Made by a program: the position numbers and the translations under genes | NCBI RefSeq assembly: GCF_029873635.1 | Contig: NC_080419.1 | Coordinates: 69,111,823 to 69,175,822 of the forward strand | Reading direction: 5' to 3' | DNA: 64,000 nucleotides | DNA from: Malania oleifera | Lineage: Eukaryota > Streptophyta > Magnoliopsida > Santalales > Ximeniaceae | Shown: positions 36,161 to 46,765 of the stretch, in pieces | How positions within the stretch are numbered: position 1 is the stretch's first letter | Layout of the letters: each line of letters begins with the position of its first letter | The notes under the pieces: model-generated | What the model was told of the DNA's origin: nothing | Seen by the model: the letters and a program-made list of their open reading frames with translations, nothing else | Databases searched by the model: none

Positions 36161-38400
36161 AGTAGCAGGAAATGTTGCAAAGCTGGTAACTTTTTGTGAG
36201 TTTATCCTTTGATTTGTTGTGTGTTCGTTTGTGATTTACATGTCACAAATGCTACATGTTTTTGGAGATTTGTTCTTTTCTTCTCTCGTCATCTGCTATT
36301 TAATTTGCTTTTCCATGGGGTTTGTGTTAGCCTATGTTGTTCTTGACGTTTGACAACCAAATGGATGATCCTTTTAGTGTTCTAGTATTGCAATTCTATT
36401 TTTTGTGGTGTTTTCCTCCTGTGGTTGGAGTTAGTGAGGGCCCTATATCTGAGTCAACAGCGGGCACGTTTCCATGGTGGCCTGTCTGCCGCTTAGAGCC
36501 CAGATGAACACACCGGATGAAGATTTCATGAAACATGCAGTTGTTTCATGGCACAATACCCGGATACATTTGTAATCCTGCCTTTACTTTTTCCCTAATA
36601 TTATTATCTAAAATTTTGCACAACCATCTTTTTATTGATTCATTTGCCTTGTTTTGTTTATTTCTTGGTTTGTGGGTGTACTTTGATGTTCTAATTGTGC
36701 TGAGCATTTATTTTATTGGCACTAAGTCAGACACGGGGGTTGTCAATTCCATTGATAAGCCACCTTTTGCATGGTGCCTATAAAGAGCTGCTTAACACGA
36801 TTGAGGGAGCTTCTTCTCCATGGCTTCTTCAAATTTGAAGCAGATAAATTCTTGAATGTTTAATTTGATTCATTCATCGTCTTAAAATTTACAGCTTTTC
36901 ATGCATTAAGAGAAATGCGCTGTAGGGCATCTGAACATTCTCCTGTAGATTTGTGTATCGACTACAGTTGTGCCTTCTTGGTTGCTTGACTTGTGTTGAT
37001 GTAGCAAAACGTGGCTGTGGTTAACAGCCTTCCAAAGTACAACTGGAGAGCAAGTTTTGCTTTGGAAAAAATGCTTCCACAGTCAATTGGTTCTATGTAC
37101 AATCTGGTTCTTCAAAATATTCCTTTGCCGTTTAAGTTTTTGAAGTTTAGTTGGTGTGATTTCTGTTTCTAAAAGACGAGAATTACTTTTGAGAAGTCAG
37201 AGAATGTAACAATTCAAAAATGCTTATTTGAAATCTCACTATGATGCTTATTATTTTTGCAATAGATATAGTGCACAGAATGCAATGATGACCAGCTTAT
37301 TCGTGAGAAGATTCCGAATTTTATTTTGGATCTTCACTGAAATCACTGTTACGCTTGGCTTCTGAGCTCTGTTCCTATATGCAAATACTTCGTCAGTGGT
37401 CCGATCAAAACATTTTATGGTTTAACCTTGTGCCATTTGTTCCCTTCAATTTGCGTCTTCAAGATTGATTGATACCGAAATTTTCCATAGCATTAGCAAT
37501 ATCCTTTAAATCAATGCATTTTAGCTTTGCCGGCCAATTTTAGGAGACCCAGATTTTAGTAATTTAATTACAGTATGATGTTCTGTCTACTTCATTTTCA
37601 GGTTTTCGTTAGTCTCTCGGCGGGCAAGGCGCAGGCATGCGGCTTTTGTTCTTCCAGCAGTTGACCCAACTCAGCTTGCATACTTTACAACAACAAATTC
37701 CATAGCTTGCTCGATCAAATTGCATCTGCAATTCCGTTCATAATTTTTAAACAAGCCTCAATTGTTTTTTACGCATGTATAGAAAGAAAGAATGCGTCAT
37801 TTAAGTGGGAATATACCCACAATAACCCCATGTGAATCTGAATAATATTGAAGATTGATTTTACACGAGAAATTTTAATGCAGTGCTTGGAGAGACCGAC
37901 TTGCATGCTCTTCTTTGTTTACACGATTCAAGAACTACAGGTTGCGAGGGTTGGCCCAAGAGCTAAGGCTCCATCATCAGTCATTCAATGAAGCTCTGAG
38001 CAATTTCGAAATTTGACTCAACCCCCATTTATCAAAACCCTGATTTCCAACCAAGATCTTACAATACCACCAACAACATTAAAAACAGAAGCCCTCGAAA
38101 TCCCAGCCCTCAAAATTTCATCACTTTCCAACCCTCGGAGGACTCCCAGGCGCCAGCCTAACATATACAGCCACCAGCTCTAATCAAACCCTAACCGCCT
38201 TGCTTTTCTCATCACACCATTGTACGCCATATTAGTTATTTCTCTTAATTAAGTGAATAGAAGAAAAGAAAGCTAATTATATCGGTAGAATTGTTGTAAG
38301 ATCTATTTTGAATTATTTTCCTTGATTATGTAAGCTGTAGATTGTCTTTATGAAAATTTTCTAATACCAAACTCTCCTAAATATGCTATTAGTTTGAGAG
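36161..38400. other. gene-like unique DNA without a readable product
   Basis: Base composition is nearer to genic than the flanks, with several intron-like T-rich stretches ending in CAG (for example at 37602 and 37883). I cannot assemble a protein on either strand. It may be introns or exons of a non-coding transcript from the 35.8-kb promoter. A short possible minus-strand frame lies at about 38000-38140 but has no recognised family. Confidence 0.4.
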
Positions 38401-39900
38401 TGTTTTCCTGATTTTTTCTTTTTTTTTTTTTAAATATTTTAAATAATATATTTTTTGTGAAAATAATTTTTGGAATGATTCTGTCGTAATCTTGTAACTT
38501 ATAACTTAGGTAGTGAGATTTGTCACGTGTTATTTTGAGAATTATTTTTTAAAAATATTATTATTTGATATATTTTTTTAAAATATGATAAATCAGAAAA
38601 TAAATTTCTTTGCATAATAAATTGCAAAATAAATTTTTTTAATATATATATTTTAAAAATGATAAATCAAAAAATAAATTTTTTTTTGCTTAATAAATGG
38701 GAAAATAGATTCTTTAGCGATATTTGTCACGTGTCATTTCGAGAATACTATTATTAAAAGAATTTATTATCTCAACAATCAATAAAAATGATTGGAATTA
38801 TTTTTAAAATTTAATAAGTATATACTATATAGTATAATTTTTTTTCACAAGAATCATAGAATTAATTTTAATTGATATTTTTAAAAATTATAAAAATATA
38901 TATACTATAAAATATATATAAGTAAGTTATTATTTTTCAGTTGTAAATAAATTTATATTATATGTACATGTTCATAAATATTATTAAAGTTTTTTATATA
39001 TGTAATTTTTATAAATATTATATTATTCATATGAATTTATCAATAGTTGTCAGTTATACTGAATAAATAATATAAGATAACGTGCTAAATTGTGATATGC
39101 ATAAAAAAAGTTATACCAAAATATTATTTATATTATATGTTTTAATGGTAATGTCTAATGAAATAGTAAATTCCAAATATGATTTTTCTATGCACCTTTT
39201 TTTATATATTAATAATAAGGTTATATTTATATTTAGTTTCATATTAAAATAATATTTTGTTTTAATTTTGTATTGTTATAATTGATCTTAATATTTGAAT
39301 TATCTTATAATCATTATCTATTATCAAAGTTTAAAACTCATTCATTATGTTTCGACTTATATTTGACATTTTTTTTATTGTATCATCTCACAAACTATGG
39401 ACAGTTTTTACGAGTATATAAATCAATTCAGGAGTTTTTTCTTTTTCTAGGTTTTTTTCTTCCGAATTGTGTGGTGGTCAAAGACCGACACTTGATGATT
39501 GTGGTGGAACCCTTGAAGCTGGTAGCATGCATGTCATGCTCATGCACGCTGATGCTCTTCCGAGGACGGCAACCTCAGCCCGATTCTTGACCACACAGGC
39601 TTTGTGGTTTACGTGACATAATAATTTCTTGATTTATTTTTGATTTATCATCTTTTTAAAAAATATATTAAAATAATAATTTTTTGAGAAAATAATTCCC
39701 GGAATGGCACGTGACAAATCTCACTACTATAAAAGAATTTATTTCCTGATTTATTACGTAGAAAAATTTATTTTACAATTTATTATTTTTAAAAAAATAT
39801 ATATTAAAAAAATTTATTTTTAAATTTATTATTATTATTTTTTAAAATATATTAAATAATAATTTTTTTAAAAAAATCATTCAACAAAACCCGTGAAATT
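38400..39900. mobile_element. AT-rich inverted-repeat element with a GC-rich core
   Basis: The module AGTGAGATTTGTCACGTG, followed by an A/T-rich tail and GATAAATCA, lies at 38510-38600 and recurs degraded at 38715-38770. It appears inverted at 39640-39745 (CACGTGACAAATCTCACTAC). Between the arms, 39455-39600 is a sharply GC-richer block, unlike its surroundings. This architecture fits a foldback or Mutator-type non-autonomous element that captured foreign sequence. Exact termini and target duplications were not identified. Confidence 0.45.
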
Positions 39901-40641
39901 GTTGGAATTTGAGGTCGACTTTTGACTGCTTTATGGAAGAGGCAATACGCTGGAAGTGTGAGGTTGTAAAGGAAGCATAATACGTGTACTGAGGAATGAC
40001 GCGGTATTTGCTAATTTGAGAGAAGTATTATTCTTTAGCGTGTGGGTCATGGAAATTTCAAAAGGGCGAGAATTACAGGAAAAGCACATAAACCGATGGG
40101 AAGACGCATGACATAATGCGAAGCAATTTCATCATTATTGTCTGCAAGGCAAATGACGTGATTTTTTTTTTAATTTTATTTTCAGGCGATCAACCTTTGT
40201 TCTTGTGATTTTCATACGCATTGGCAAATGTCACTCGTCTGAAGAGTTGGTTATAAAATGTAAACTGGTGGATGTGCAGTTAATTGACATGCAGAGAGCT
40301 CGAGAGAGAGCAAAACAGGAAAATGGGCTAAATGGTTTGCGAATGAAGGCAGAGAAAAAGAAAAAGGAACATCAGAGACTCCAGCACCACCGTTTTTCAT
40401 GCTAGAGCAGATATTCGTTAGGATGACAGCATTCGTTACTTGTCTAAACAAAACACCATTCCCCGTATTAATCAAGATCAGACTTCATATTTATATTCTG
40501 GGTGTACATATGAAGTATGAAGGCTCTCATACAGCCCAAAATGAACTAAAATTGCCAAAAAAGAAAAAAAAAAAAAAAAATTCAAATCAAATCTTCCCTA
40601 AAACTCACAAAACTTCTCTACGAGCAAGGAAATCAGTGCGA
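39900..40641. other. downstream region of the DUF1764 gene
   Basis: Mixed-composition DNA with an A-rich tract at about 40555-40580. It probably holds the 3' UTR of the minus-strand gene. The small plus-strand frames, including a Lys/Glu-rich one at 40205-40405, are not supported as genes. Confidence 0.4.
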
Positions 40642-41016
40642 TCAAAAGCAACAAGAACAATCAAAAGGACAAAGTGGGGTACCTCCAGCATCTGCCTTTC
40701 CAATACCTAGTTCCTCTTCTGTGTAAACAGCAAGCCCGTCCCCAGTTCTCTTCCTAGGCCGAGAAGGTGGGTCCGAAAGCCCTTGATCTTTAACCCCTTT
40801 ACTCTTCATTTTCTTCTTCATCTTTTTTGGTTTCTTACTCGCATCTTCCACAAGCTTTTGATCCTTTCCTCGTTCAGCTTTCTTCCTCTTCCCACTTGAG
40901 AAGATCTCTTCAATCTCATTACGAGGCTTTTTGGGTGTGAGGGAGAGTTTTTCTTGTTCCACAGGAGGATACTCTTGCGGGGGAGTAAGCATCTTTGACG
41001 AACTTTTCCCCGTCAT
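40642..41016 (-). CDS. DUF1764 domain protein
   Basis: A 124-residue, intact, Lys-rich protein. The C-terminal block YTEEELGIGKADAGGTPLCP, followed by FDCSCCF (residues 98-124), is the signature of the eukaryotic DUF1764 family. The N-terminal EIEEIF (34-39) followed by basic KRKK is the family's other conserved part. A central poly-Lys stretch (61-73) suggests nucleic-acid binding or nuclear/nucleolar location, but no function is established. The start MTGKSSSKM is chosen because a good acceptor (TTTGCAG, exon starting at 41034) lies just upstream, so this is probably one coding exon behind a 5' UTR intron. A frame extending to 41046 would cross that acceptor. It is the only clearly intact host gene here. 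Confidence 0.85.
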   Translation of the reverse strand: MTGKSSSKMLTPPQEYPPVEQEKLSLTPKKPRNEIEEIFSSGKRKKAERGKDQKLVEDASKKPKKMKKKMKSKGVKDQGLSDPPSRPRKRTGDGLAVYTEEELGIGKADAGGTPLCPFDCSCCF

Positions 41017-42330
41017 TGTTTGGAGCTCCGATCCCTGCAAATGCACTTGTCACTAGAGTGATATACAAAACAAAAGCACGAACAAGCTCTTCCTCTTGGT
41101 TTACTTGCCAATAAACATAAAGGCAGGGCATTAGACTCCCAGTAAATCAGTGAGAGGTAGTAAAGATCATACTTATGAAACCTGGACTGGCCATCAACCT
41201 GGTGAAGCCACAGGGTTGGACTGACCAATTGGACCTGTGATGCCAGCAGGACACGCATTCACACACGCTACACATCAATATTACTTGGATATACTACCCT
41301 AAGAGGATCAATCTAACAAATAACTAGTTTGTACTTCAATCAATATGAATGATTAGGCTAATAAATAACTTGCAAGATCTACAATGGCTGTAAAATCACT
41401 TCTCGAGAGTCTTGAGGGCCGTAATCTTCATAATTAATAACTTCAAGTCCAAAGCTAAAGAAAATGAAGAAAAAAAGAGGGGGGGGGGGGGGGGGGGGTG
41501 GAATAGGTGCTACAATAACTTCATCTCATTTTCCTGAAGTGCCACAGGCACAGAAAATTGATGGCCTTTGACAACAAAAAAGAGGGACGAGAGAACGGCA
41601 AATAGAGAACATATATTGAGACTTCAGCGTACAAATATTGAATCAAGCAATGAACCCTAAAAGCCAAAATTAAAGCTCTAAACAATAAAGAATAGATACC
41701 AGAGATCAGTAGGCTCAAAATCAATAGAAGCTACAAACACGAACAACAATAATGCAACCCTCACCAACAATTCATTCATGTCTGTAATCCATTAAATCTT
41801 CCTTTCACCGTTGATCATAGTCACACCATCAATAAAACGGCGGAAAGAGAATCTCTGCACCCATCGCCAGATCCCAACCAACAACTTGAACCCAAAAATC
41901 ATCAGATTGTTGACCTAAACCCCTAGAATTACCATTGTACAAACCCCATCACAGTGATCTACTGGCAAGTCAAACACAAACACATGGCTGTTAAACTTTC
42001 GAAGTTGACTCAATGAGGGGATTTTCAAACCATTCATTCCATTCATTAATGATTAACTTCTATCATATTTAAATCCAAATTACCAATAAGAAGACTTTGA
42101 AAAATTCATTAACTGATTTATTTCAACTCTTCATTTAGGCTTAAGGTCAATCAGAAGAGTTTCCATTCTGTCAATATTGGATTCTCTAATTTCAATCATG
42201 AGATTGGGACCAAAAATCTTGATCAATTCAAAGTCAAATAAAATAAAAAAACCTATCCATCTCATCTCATTCATGATTGGAATTAGATATTTCGATGTTG
42301 GACAAGCTTTATTTTGTCTCCAACTTTTGT
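41017..42330 (-). other. probable 5' UTR intron and promoter side of the DUF1764 gene
   Basis: Non-coding DNA upstream of the DUF1764 coding exon. A G20 tract is at 41479-41498. The segment 41790-41950, read on the minus strand, has the look of a 5' UTR (GGCGATGGGTGCAGAG and pyrimidine runs), but the donor site and transcription start were not determined. Confidence 0.35.
41479..41498. repeat. G20 homopolymer
   Basis: Twenty consecutive G follow an A-rich run. It lies in the presumed 5' UTR intron of the DUF1764 gene. The length is rare and error-prone in sequencing. Confidence 0.9.
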
Positions 42331-43545
42331 TCGCCTAGGTGGATTATAGGTCGTGATTTTAATGCAGTGAGGTTCCTGTGGGAGGTGGGGTGGAAGGGTT
42401 ATTGGCACTACGCAGAAGTTTGATTTGATTATTAGGGAGTGTGGTTTGAGGACGGTCCGTTGGGCAATTTTAATTTTACGTGGTTAGAGCTAGGGAGGTG
42501 GCTACTAGAGTTTATAGGTCCTTGTGTACAAACGAGTGGGAAGAGGTGTTCCCTAATCTCTCCCAAGTTGTGCTATCTAGACAGACCTCCGATCTTTTTC
42601 TCATCTTATTGGAATCAAGGAACGTGCCTTGGGATCCCACTCCTTTAGGTTTGAAAATATGTGGTTGGATCATGGCTCCTTTCAGACTTTGGTAAGTATA
42701 TATTAGTTCGAGTTTGTGGAAAGGGCTTGGGAGGGGTTTAGATTTATGAAGAAGTTAAAGAGGTTGAAATAAAAACTTAAAAGAATGGAATAAGTGTTTG
42801 CAGATATTAGGATTAAAAAGACTAGCATTTTAAGTGAATTGGAAGAGATAGAAAAGAAGAAAGCATTACTCTTTCAAGGGATGAGGATGTTAGAAGGGTT
42901 TCTTTGGAGAATGAGTTGGACGATCCGATTTTCAAGGAAATGGGAAGTTGGAGGCAGAAGACAAAGTTTAAATGGGTAAGAGAGGGCGATTGTAATTCCC
43001 GATTTTTTCATTGGATAGCCAGTGGAAAAATGAGAAAGAATTTAATTAGGGAGTTGGAGGTGGACAGGGAGTTGATTATCTCGGATACTACCAAGATTGC
43101 CTCTAAGATCACTAATTTCTATCACAACTTGTTTTCTAAGGAGGATGAGAGTAAACCAATGGTGGAAGGGTTGGAGTGGGTTCCTTTATCTTGACAAGAT
43201 AGCCTAGTTAGAGAGACATTTTGAGGAAGAGGAAGTTAGATATACAGTTTTTAGAATGGAGAGGGATAAAGCTCCCAGGCCAAATGGTTTTAATTTAGCT
43301 TTTTATCAAGATTGTTAGCCAATAGTGAAGAATGACTTGATGAAGGTTTTCAATGAATTTTATGGGAATGGAATTTTAAGTAAGAGCATTAATTCAACCT
43401 CCATTACTTTGGTGCCAAGGAAAAGTAGGTCCATTAAGATTTTTGATTTAGTATCTGGTGTTTATAAAATAATCACCAAAGTACTAGCTAATAGGTTGAG
43501 TGAGGTGTTTTACAAGATTATTTCTAAGGCCTTTATGGCATAAAG
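42330..43545 (+). mobile_element. L1 LINE fragment: endonuclease to early reverse transcriptase
   Basis: A plant L1 ORF2 fragment. The AP-endonuclease part (about 42340-42700) shows GRDFNAVRF, EDGPLGNFNFTW and a second-frame LCTNEWEEVFPNLSQVVLSR. The linker has KFKWVREGDCNSRFFHW (about 42965-43010). The start of the reverse transcriptase follows (DKAPRPNGFNLAFYQDC, then NSTSITLVPRKSRSIK and VLANRLSEV). Several frameshifts and an in-frame stop break it. It ends inside the reverse transcriptase, so the 3' part and poly-A tail are absent, unlike an ordinary 5'-truncated insertion. Confidence 0.85.
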
Positions 43546-43549
43546 CATC

Positions 43550-44062
43550 AAAAGGAGAAAAGGACTTGACAGGAAGAGGAAGAATACCTTTTCCAGCTTT
43601 CAAATAATTCAGATCATCCGAAGGAATTGCTGTCTCTTCATTATTACCCTTCCCAATATCAAAAGGAATAGCAAAGATGTCCACCTTATTAGGAATAGGC
43701 TCAAGAACAAGGGACAAAGACCTTCCCCCTTTTCAAACAAGGCTGTTTGATCTGTGTGCTTAGTAGAATCTTCCAACCCTTGCCTAGTGTCAAAGGACAT
43801 TAGAGAGCTCCCTTCTCTCCCATATGCTGAATTCCATGCAAGGGAATCTCACTTCATAATATCTCTCCCTCCCTTTCAAAATTTCATATAAACAAAGATC
43901 TCTTGAAGGTTCTGCCCATTTGTCTTCTTTCATATCTAATGTACCTCTCAACTGGTCAACTAGCAAACCAGTGTCAAAATCACAAAAGTTGCAGGTCATC
44001 TTTTGAATCTGAGTTCGTCTCATCTTCACTAATCTTTTTCCATTGAGTTTGAGTCTCTTCAA
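43550..44062 (-). pseudogene. unassigned decayed frame, possibly L1 ORF1-related
   Basis: The minus strand holds overlapping frames with PSRDLCLYEILKGRERYYEV, RFPCMEFSIWERREL and IPSDDLNYLKAGKG. The style resembles the variable region of plant L1 ORF1/ORF2 N-terminal proteins, and the segment abuts the plus-strand L1 piece. I do not recognise a defined domain, so the assignment is a guess from context. Confidence 0.25.
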
Positions 44063-44359
44063 TTTCTACTAAATACTGGGAGCCAATTTTTGAATGGGAA
44101 CAATCATCTTTCTATTGTGTCAATTTTTCATTCCTTTCTTCCAACACTGTCTGTGGCTCTCCAAAACTAATTGAAGGATTGCACCTATCCAACTTCACAG
44201 GATCTTCCTCCCAATTAGAGACATTGGCATCTCCACTTCCCAATTCTCCGTAATTGGTACCTTCGTCGAGCTCTTTATTTTCATCTCATATGCATGCATT
44301 GCATCCAAGTCCCCCACACTTGAGTCAGATCAGTTCTAAGTGTCAGTTTTTTCAAAATT

Positions 44360-44570
44360 GATCAGAGCCCTGAAGCTCCAAAAGCAAAGATGGCATCTAT
44401 TCATCTAGAAGTGAAGGCTCTGTAGTGGTACCAGATATACATGAAAACTAGGGGCAATCAAGGAGGTGTAACTTGGGAAGAGCATCTACCAGCATTGGAG
44501 ACTAAATTTGGAGGGCAAGCGAAGGGAATCCTTGAGTTGAAATCAATAATCTTGAGTGCCATTTGGTATT
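44360..44570 (+). pseudogene. Ty3/Gypsy gag scrap
   Basis: The plus strand reads KMASIHLEVKAL and then KTRGNQGGVTWEEHLPALET, KFGGQAKGILELKS. These match the capsid (Retrotrans_gag) region of plant Gypsy elements. It is an isolated fragment without visible LTRs, different from families A and B. Confidence 0.55.
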
Positions 44571-44663
44571 CCTGTCAAAAAAAATTATGGAACAAAAACA
44601 ACAAACAAAAATTATAAACTAGGAACAAAACTAAAAGCTGAAAGCTAGTAACGTGTTTGGTTA

Positions 44664-44664
<1 letters not shown>

Positions 44665-44702
<38 letters not shown>
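44665..44702. repeat. (CT)n microsatellite
   Basis: About 19 CT units. It gives a Glu/Arg-repeat frame on the minus strand that is not a gene. Confidence 0.95.
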
Positions 44703-44707
<5 letters not shown>

Positions 44708-44804
44708 CTATATGCTGCCACCCCCCAACAGCTGGGGTCCATAGACTCCATTGTGTTTCAAGCTCATGAACGGACCCTCCACAAAGCCAAAGAGGCATTC
44801 CCAG

Positions 44805-45388
44805 AAAGTCAATCAAAAATAAATAAATAAATATATAAAGAGTTTCCATCATGCTGCAATGACATCTTGATAGCTCAGTTGATAGAGAATCAACTAGTCA
44901 AGCCACTCTCACAAACCCTAGCAAGCCACCCACCTAACCATTTCAAAATTAACACTAGAATTAGAAAACTAAATCCATAAGAGGACATAGATCATATGAC
45001 AAGCTTTCAAAATAAACCTAGATGGAGTTTTTAATCTTATTCCTCTTCATAACATATGCAAATGGCATTTTTTAATCTCACCCAAGAAAATCAATCTGAA
45101 TAAATAAATAAATAAATAAATAAAGAGTTCCGATTGTAATGCAACGACTTCTTCATAGCTCGGTTGATGGAATGATGGGGAATCAACCCGTCTAAGCCGC
45201 TGAGATGAGATGAGCTCACGAACCCTAGCAAGCCACCCACCTAACCATTTCAAACTTCATGCTAGAATTTGAAGACTAAACCCATAAAAGGAGATAGATC
45301 AGATAACAAGCTTTCAAGATAAACCAAGATGGAGTCTTTAGTCTTAACCCTCTTCAACATACCAAGATGGCATTTTTTAATCTTAACC
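44805..45388. repeat. diverged tandem duplication, about 280-300-bp unit, with tRNA-like A box
   Basis: Copy 1 is about 44805-45080 and copy 2 about 45085-45388. Shared landmarks in order: an AATAAATAAATAA tract, ATAGCTCRGTTGAT, AATCAAC, ACCCTAGCAAGCCACCCACC, CATAARAGGA and TGGCATTTTTTAATCT. TAGCTCAGTTG fits a Pol III A box as in tRNA-derived SINEs. No clear B box or 3' tail was seen, so a SINE origin is only possible. Confidence 0.65.
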
Positions 45389-45450
45389 CTTTTCACTGCA
45401 GCTGCCATCTCTTTGGCACCTGCCGCTCTCTCCTCTGCCTCTGCTGCTGC

Positions 45451-46270
45451 CTCAAATGATATTTCCACCAGTCTGGCCAGCTGATTGGTTCTAATGAATA
45501 AAGTTTAAATCCTTCCCCAATTAATCCATTCTTAAATATCATTGGCGTTCATTTCATTTAATTTAATAATGTGCATAACAAATTCTTACGACCAACAGAA
45601 TTGCTGTAATACCAGAATCATATGAGATACCTACAAAACAATACAACCAATTTTCATTGTACAAGCATTTTATATAGCATTCATTACATTTATTCCCTTT
45701 GTATATATACATATAAATATAGACATGCTCACACAAATTTTATGAGTTCTTTTTCTAAAATATTCTTAAGATCACACAAACATTTCTTAGAATATTTCCC
45801 TCCCATAAAAAGCAGACTAAATACAACTTGTCAATTATGCATCATACCAAATAAATTAAGCTCAAATGATATTTCCACCAGTCTGGCCAGCTGATTGGTT
45901 CTAATGAATAAAGTTTAAATCCTTCCCCAATTAATCCATTCTTAAATATCATTGGTGTTCATTTAATTTAATTTAATAATGTGCATAACAAATTCTTACG
46001 ACCAACAGAATTGCTGTAATACCAGAATCATATGAGATACCTACAAAACAATACAACCAATTTTCATTGTACAAGCATTTTATATAGCATTCATTACATT
46101 TATTCCCTTTGTATATATGCATATAAATATAGACATGCTCACACAAATTTTATGAGTTCTTTTTCTAAAATATTCTTAAGATCACACAAACATTTCTTAG
46201 AATATTTCCCTCCCATAAAAAGCAGACTAAATACAACTTGTCAATTATGCATCATACCAAATAAATTAAG
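45451..46270. repeat. recent 410-bp tandem duplication
   Basis: Two adjacent 410-bp copies (45451-45860 and 45861-46270) begin CTCAAATGATATTTCCACCA and end ATAAATTAAG. By eye they differ at only three positions, so the duplication is young or homogenised. Open frames in both copies translate alike but resemble no protein. Confidence 0.93.
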
Positions 46271-46559
46271 CTCTAGTCCCTTACAATTCATAGAGCAGAG
46301 CTACTCCTCAAATAAACAGACAACCATAAACAAGAGGGAAAAGACCACTATTGAAATAGACGAAACAAGGGCAGCCGAGTAGGCAATCACTGTTAGTGTA
46401 ATTTTATTTTGCTAACCAACAATAACAACTGAAAGATTCGCAAAAAATGGTGAACTAGAGCTTTAGAATGGCAGATCAAAAAAAAATAATGCCAACTACT
46501 ATAGACTAAGGGAGGAAGAGAGAATTTAGGAAAAACTAAAACAAGCCCATAACCTACTG

Positions 46560-46722
46560 TAAGAAATCTCCAATTGATCTCCTAAATCGAATCCATGCAT
46601 CACTAAAACCCACAATACTGCCAAAATCACAATGAATTTGTTCATCTTGTACAAAATCAAAAAGAGAAATGAAGAGAGAGGAAAAGGCAACAACCAAGAA
46701 CACAAAGCAGAGGGTCAATTCA

Positions 46723-46765
<43 letters not shown>

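Noticed and set aside
37285-37340. Possible C/D-box snoRNA (ATGATGA at 37285 and CTGA at 37337)
   Set aside because: Box spacing fits and the promoter upstream is snoRNA-like, but I see no terminal stem, no clear D'/C' boxes and no rRNA match I can vouch for.
40205-40405. Lys/Glu-rich plus-strand frame near the DUF1764 gene
   Set aside because: Low-complexity composition, likely overlapping the antisense 3' region of the real gene.
44661-44852. Glu/Arg-repeat frame on the minus strand
   Set aside because: A product of the (CT)n tract; no family resemblance.
44871-44900. tRNA gene suggested by GATAGCTCAGTTGATAGAG
   Set aside because: The A-box word is present, but no T-arm GTTCGAATCC, anticodon stem or acceptor pairing follows; better explained as a possible SINE head.
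45622-46382. Two similar open frames of 90 and 116 residues
   Set aside because: They repeat only because the 410-bp segment is duplicated; no domain and AT-rich codon use.
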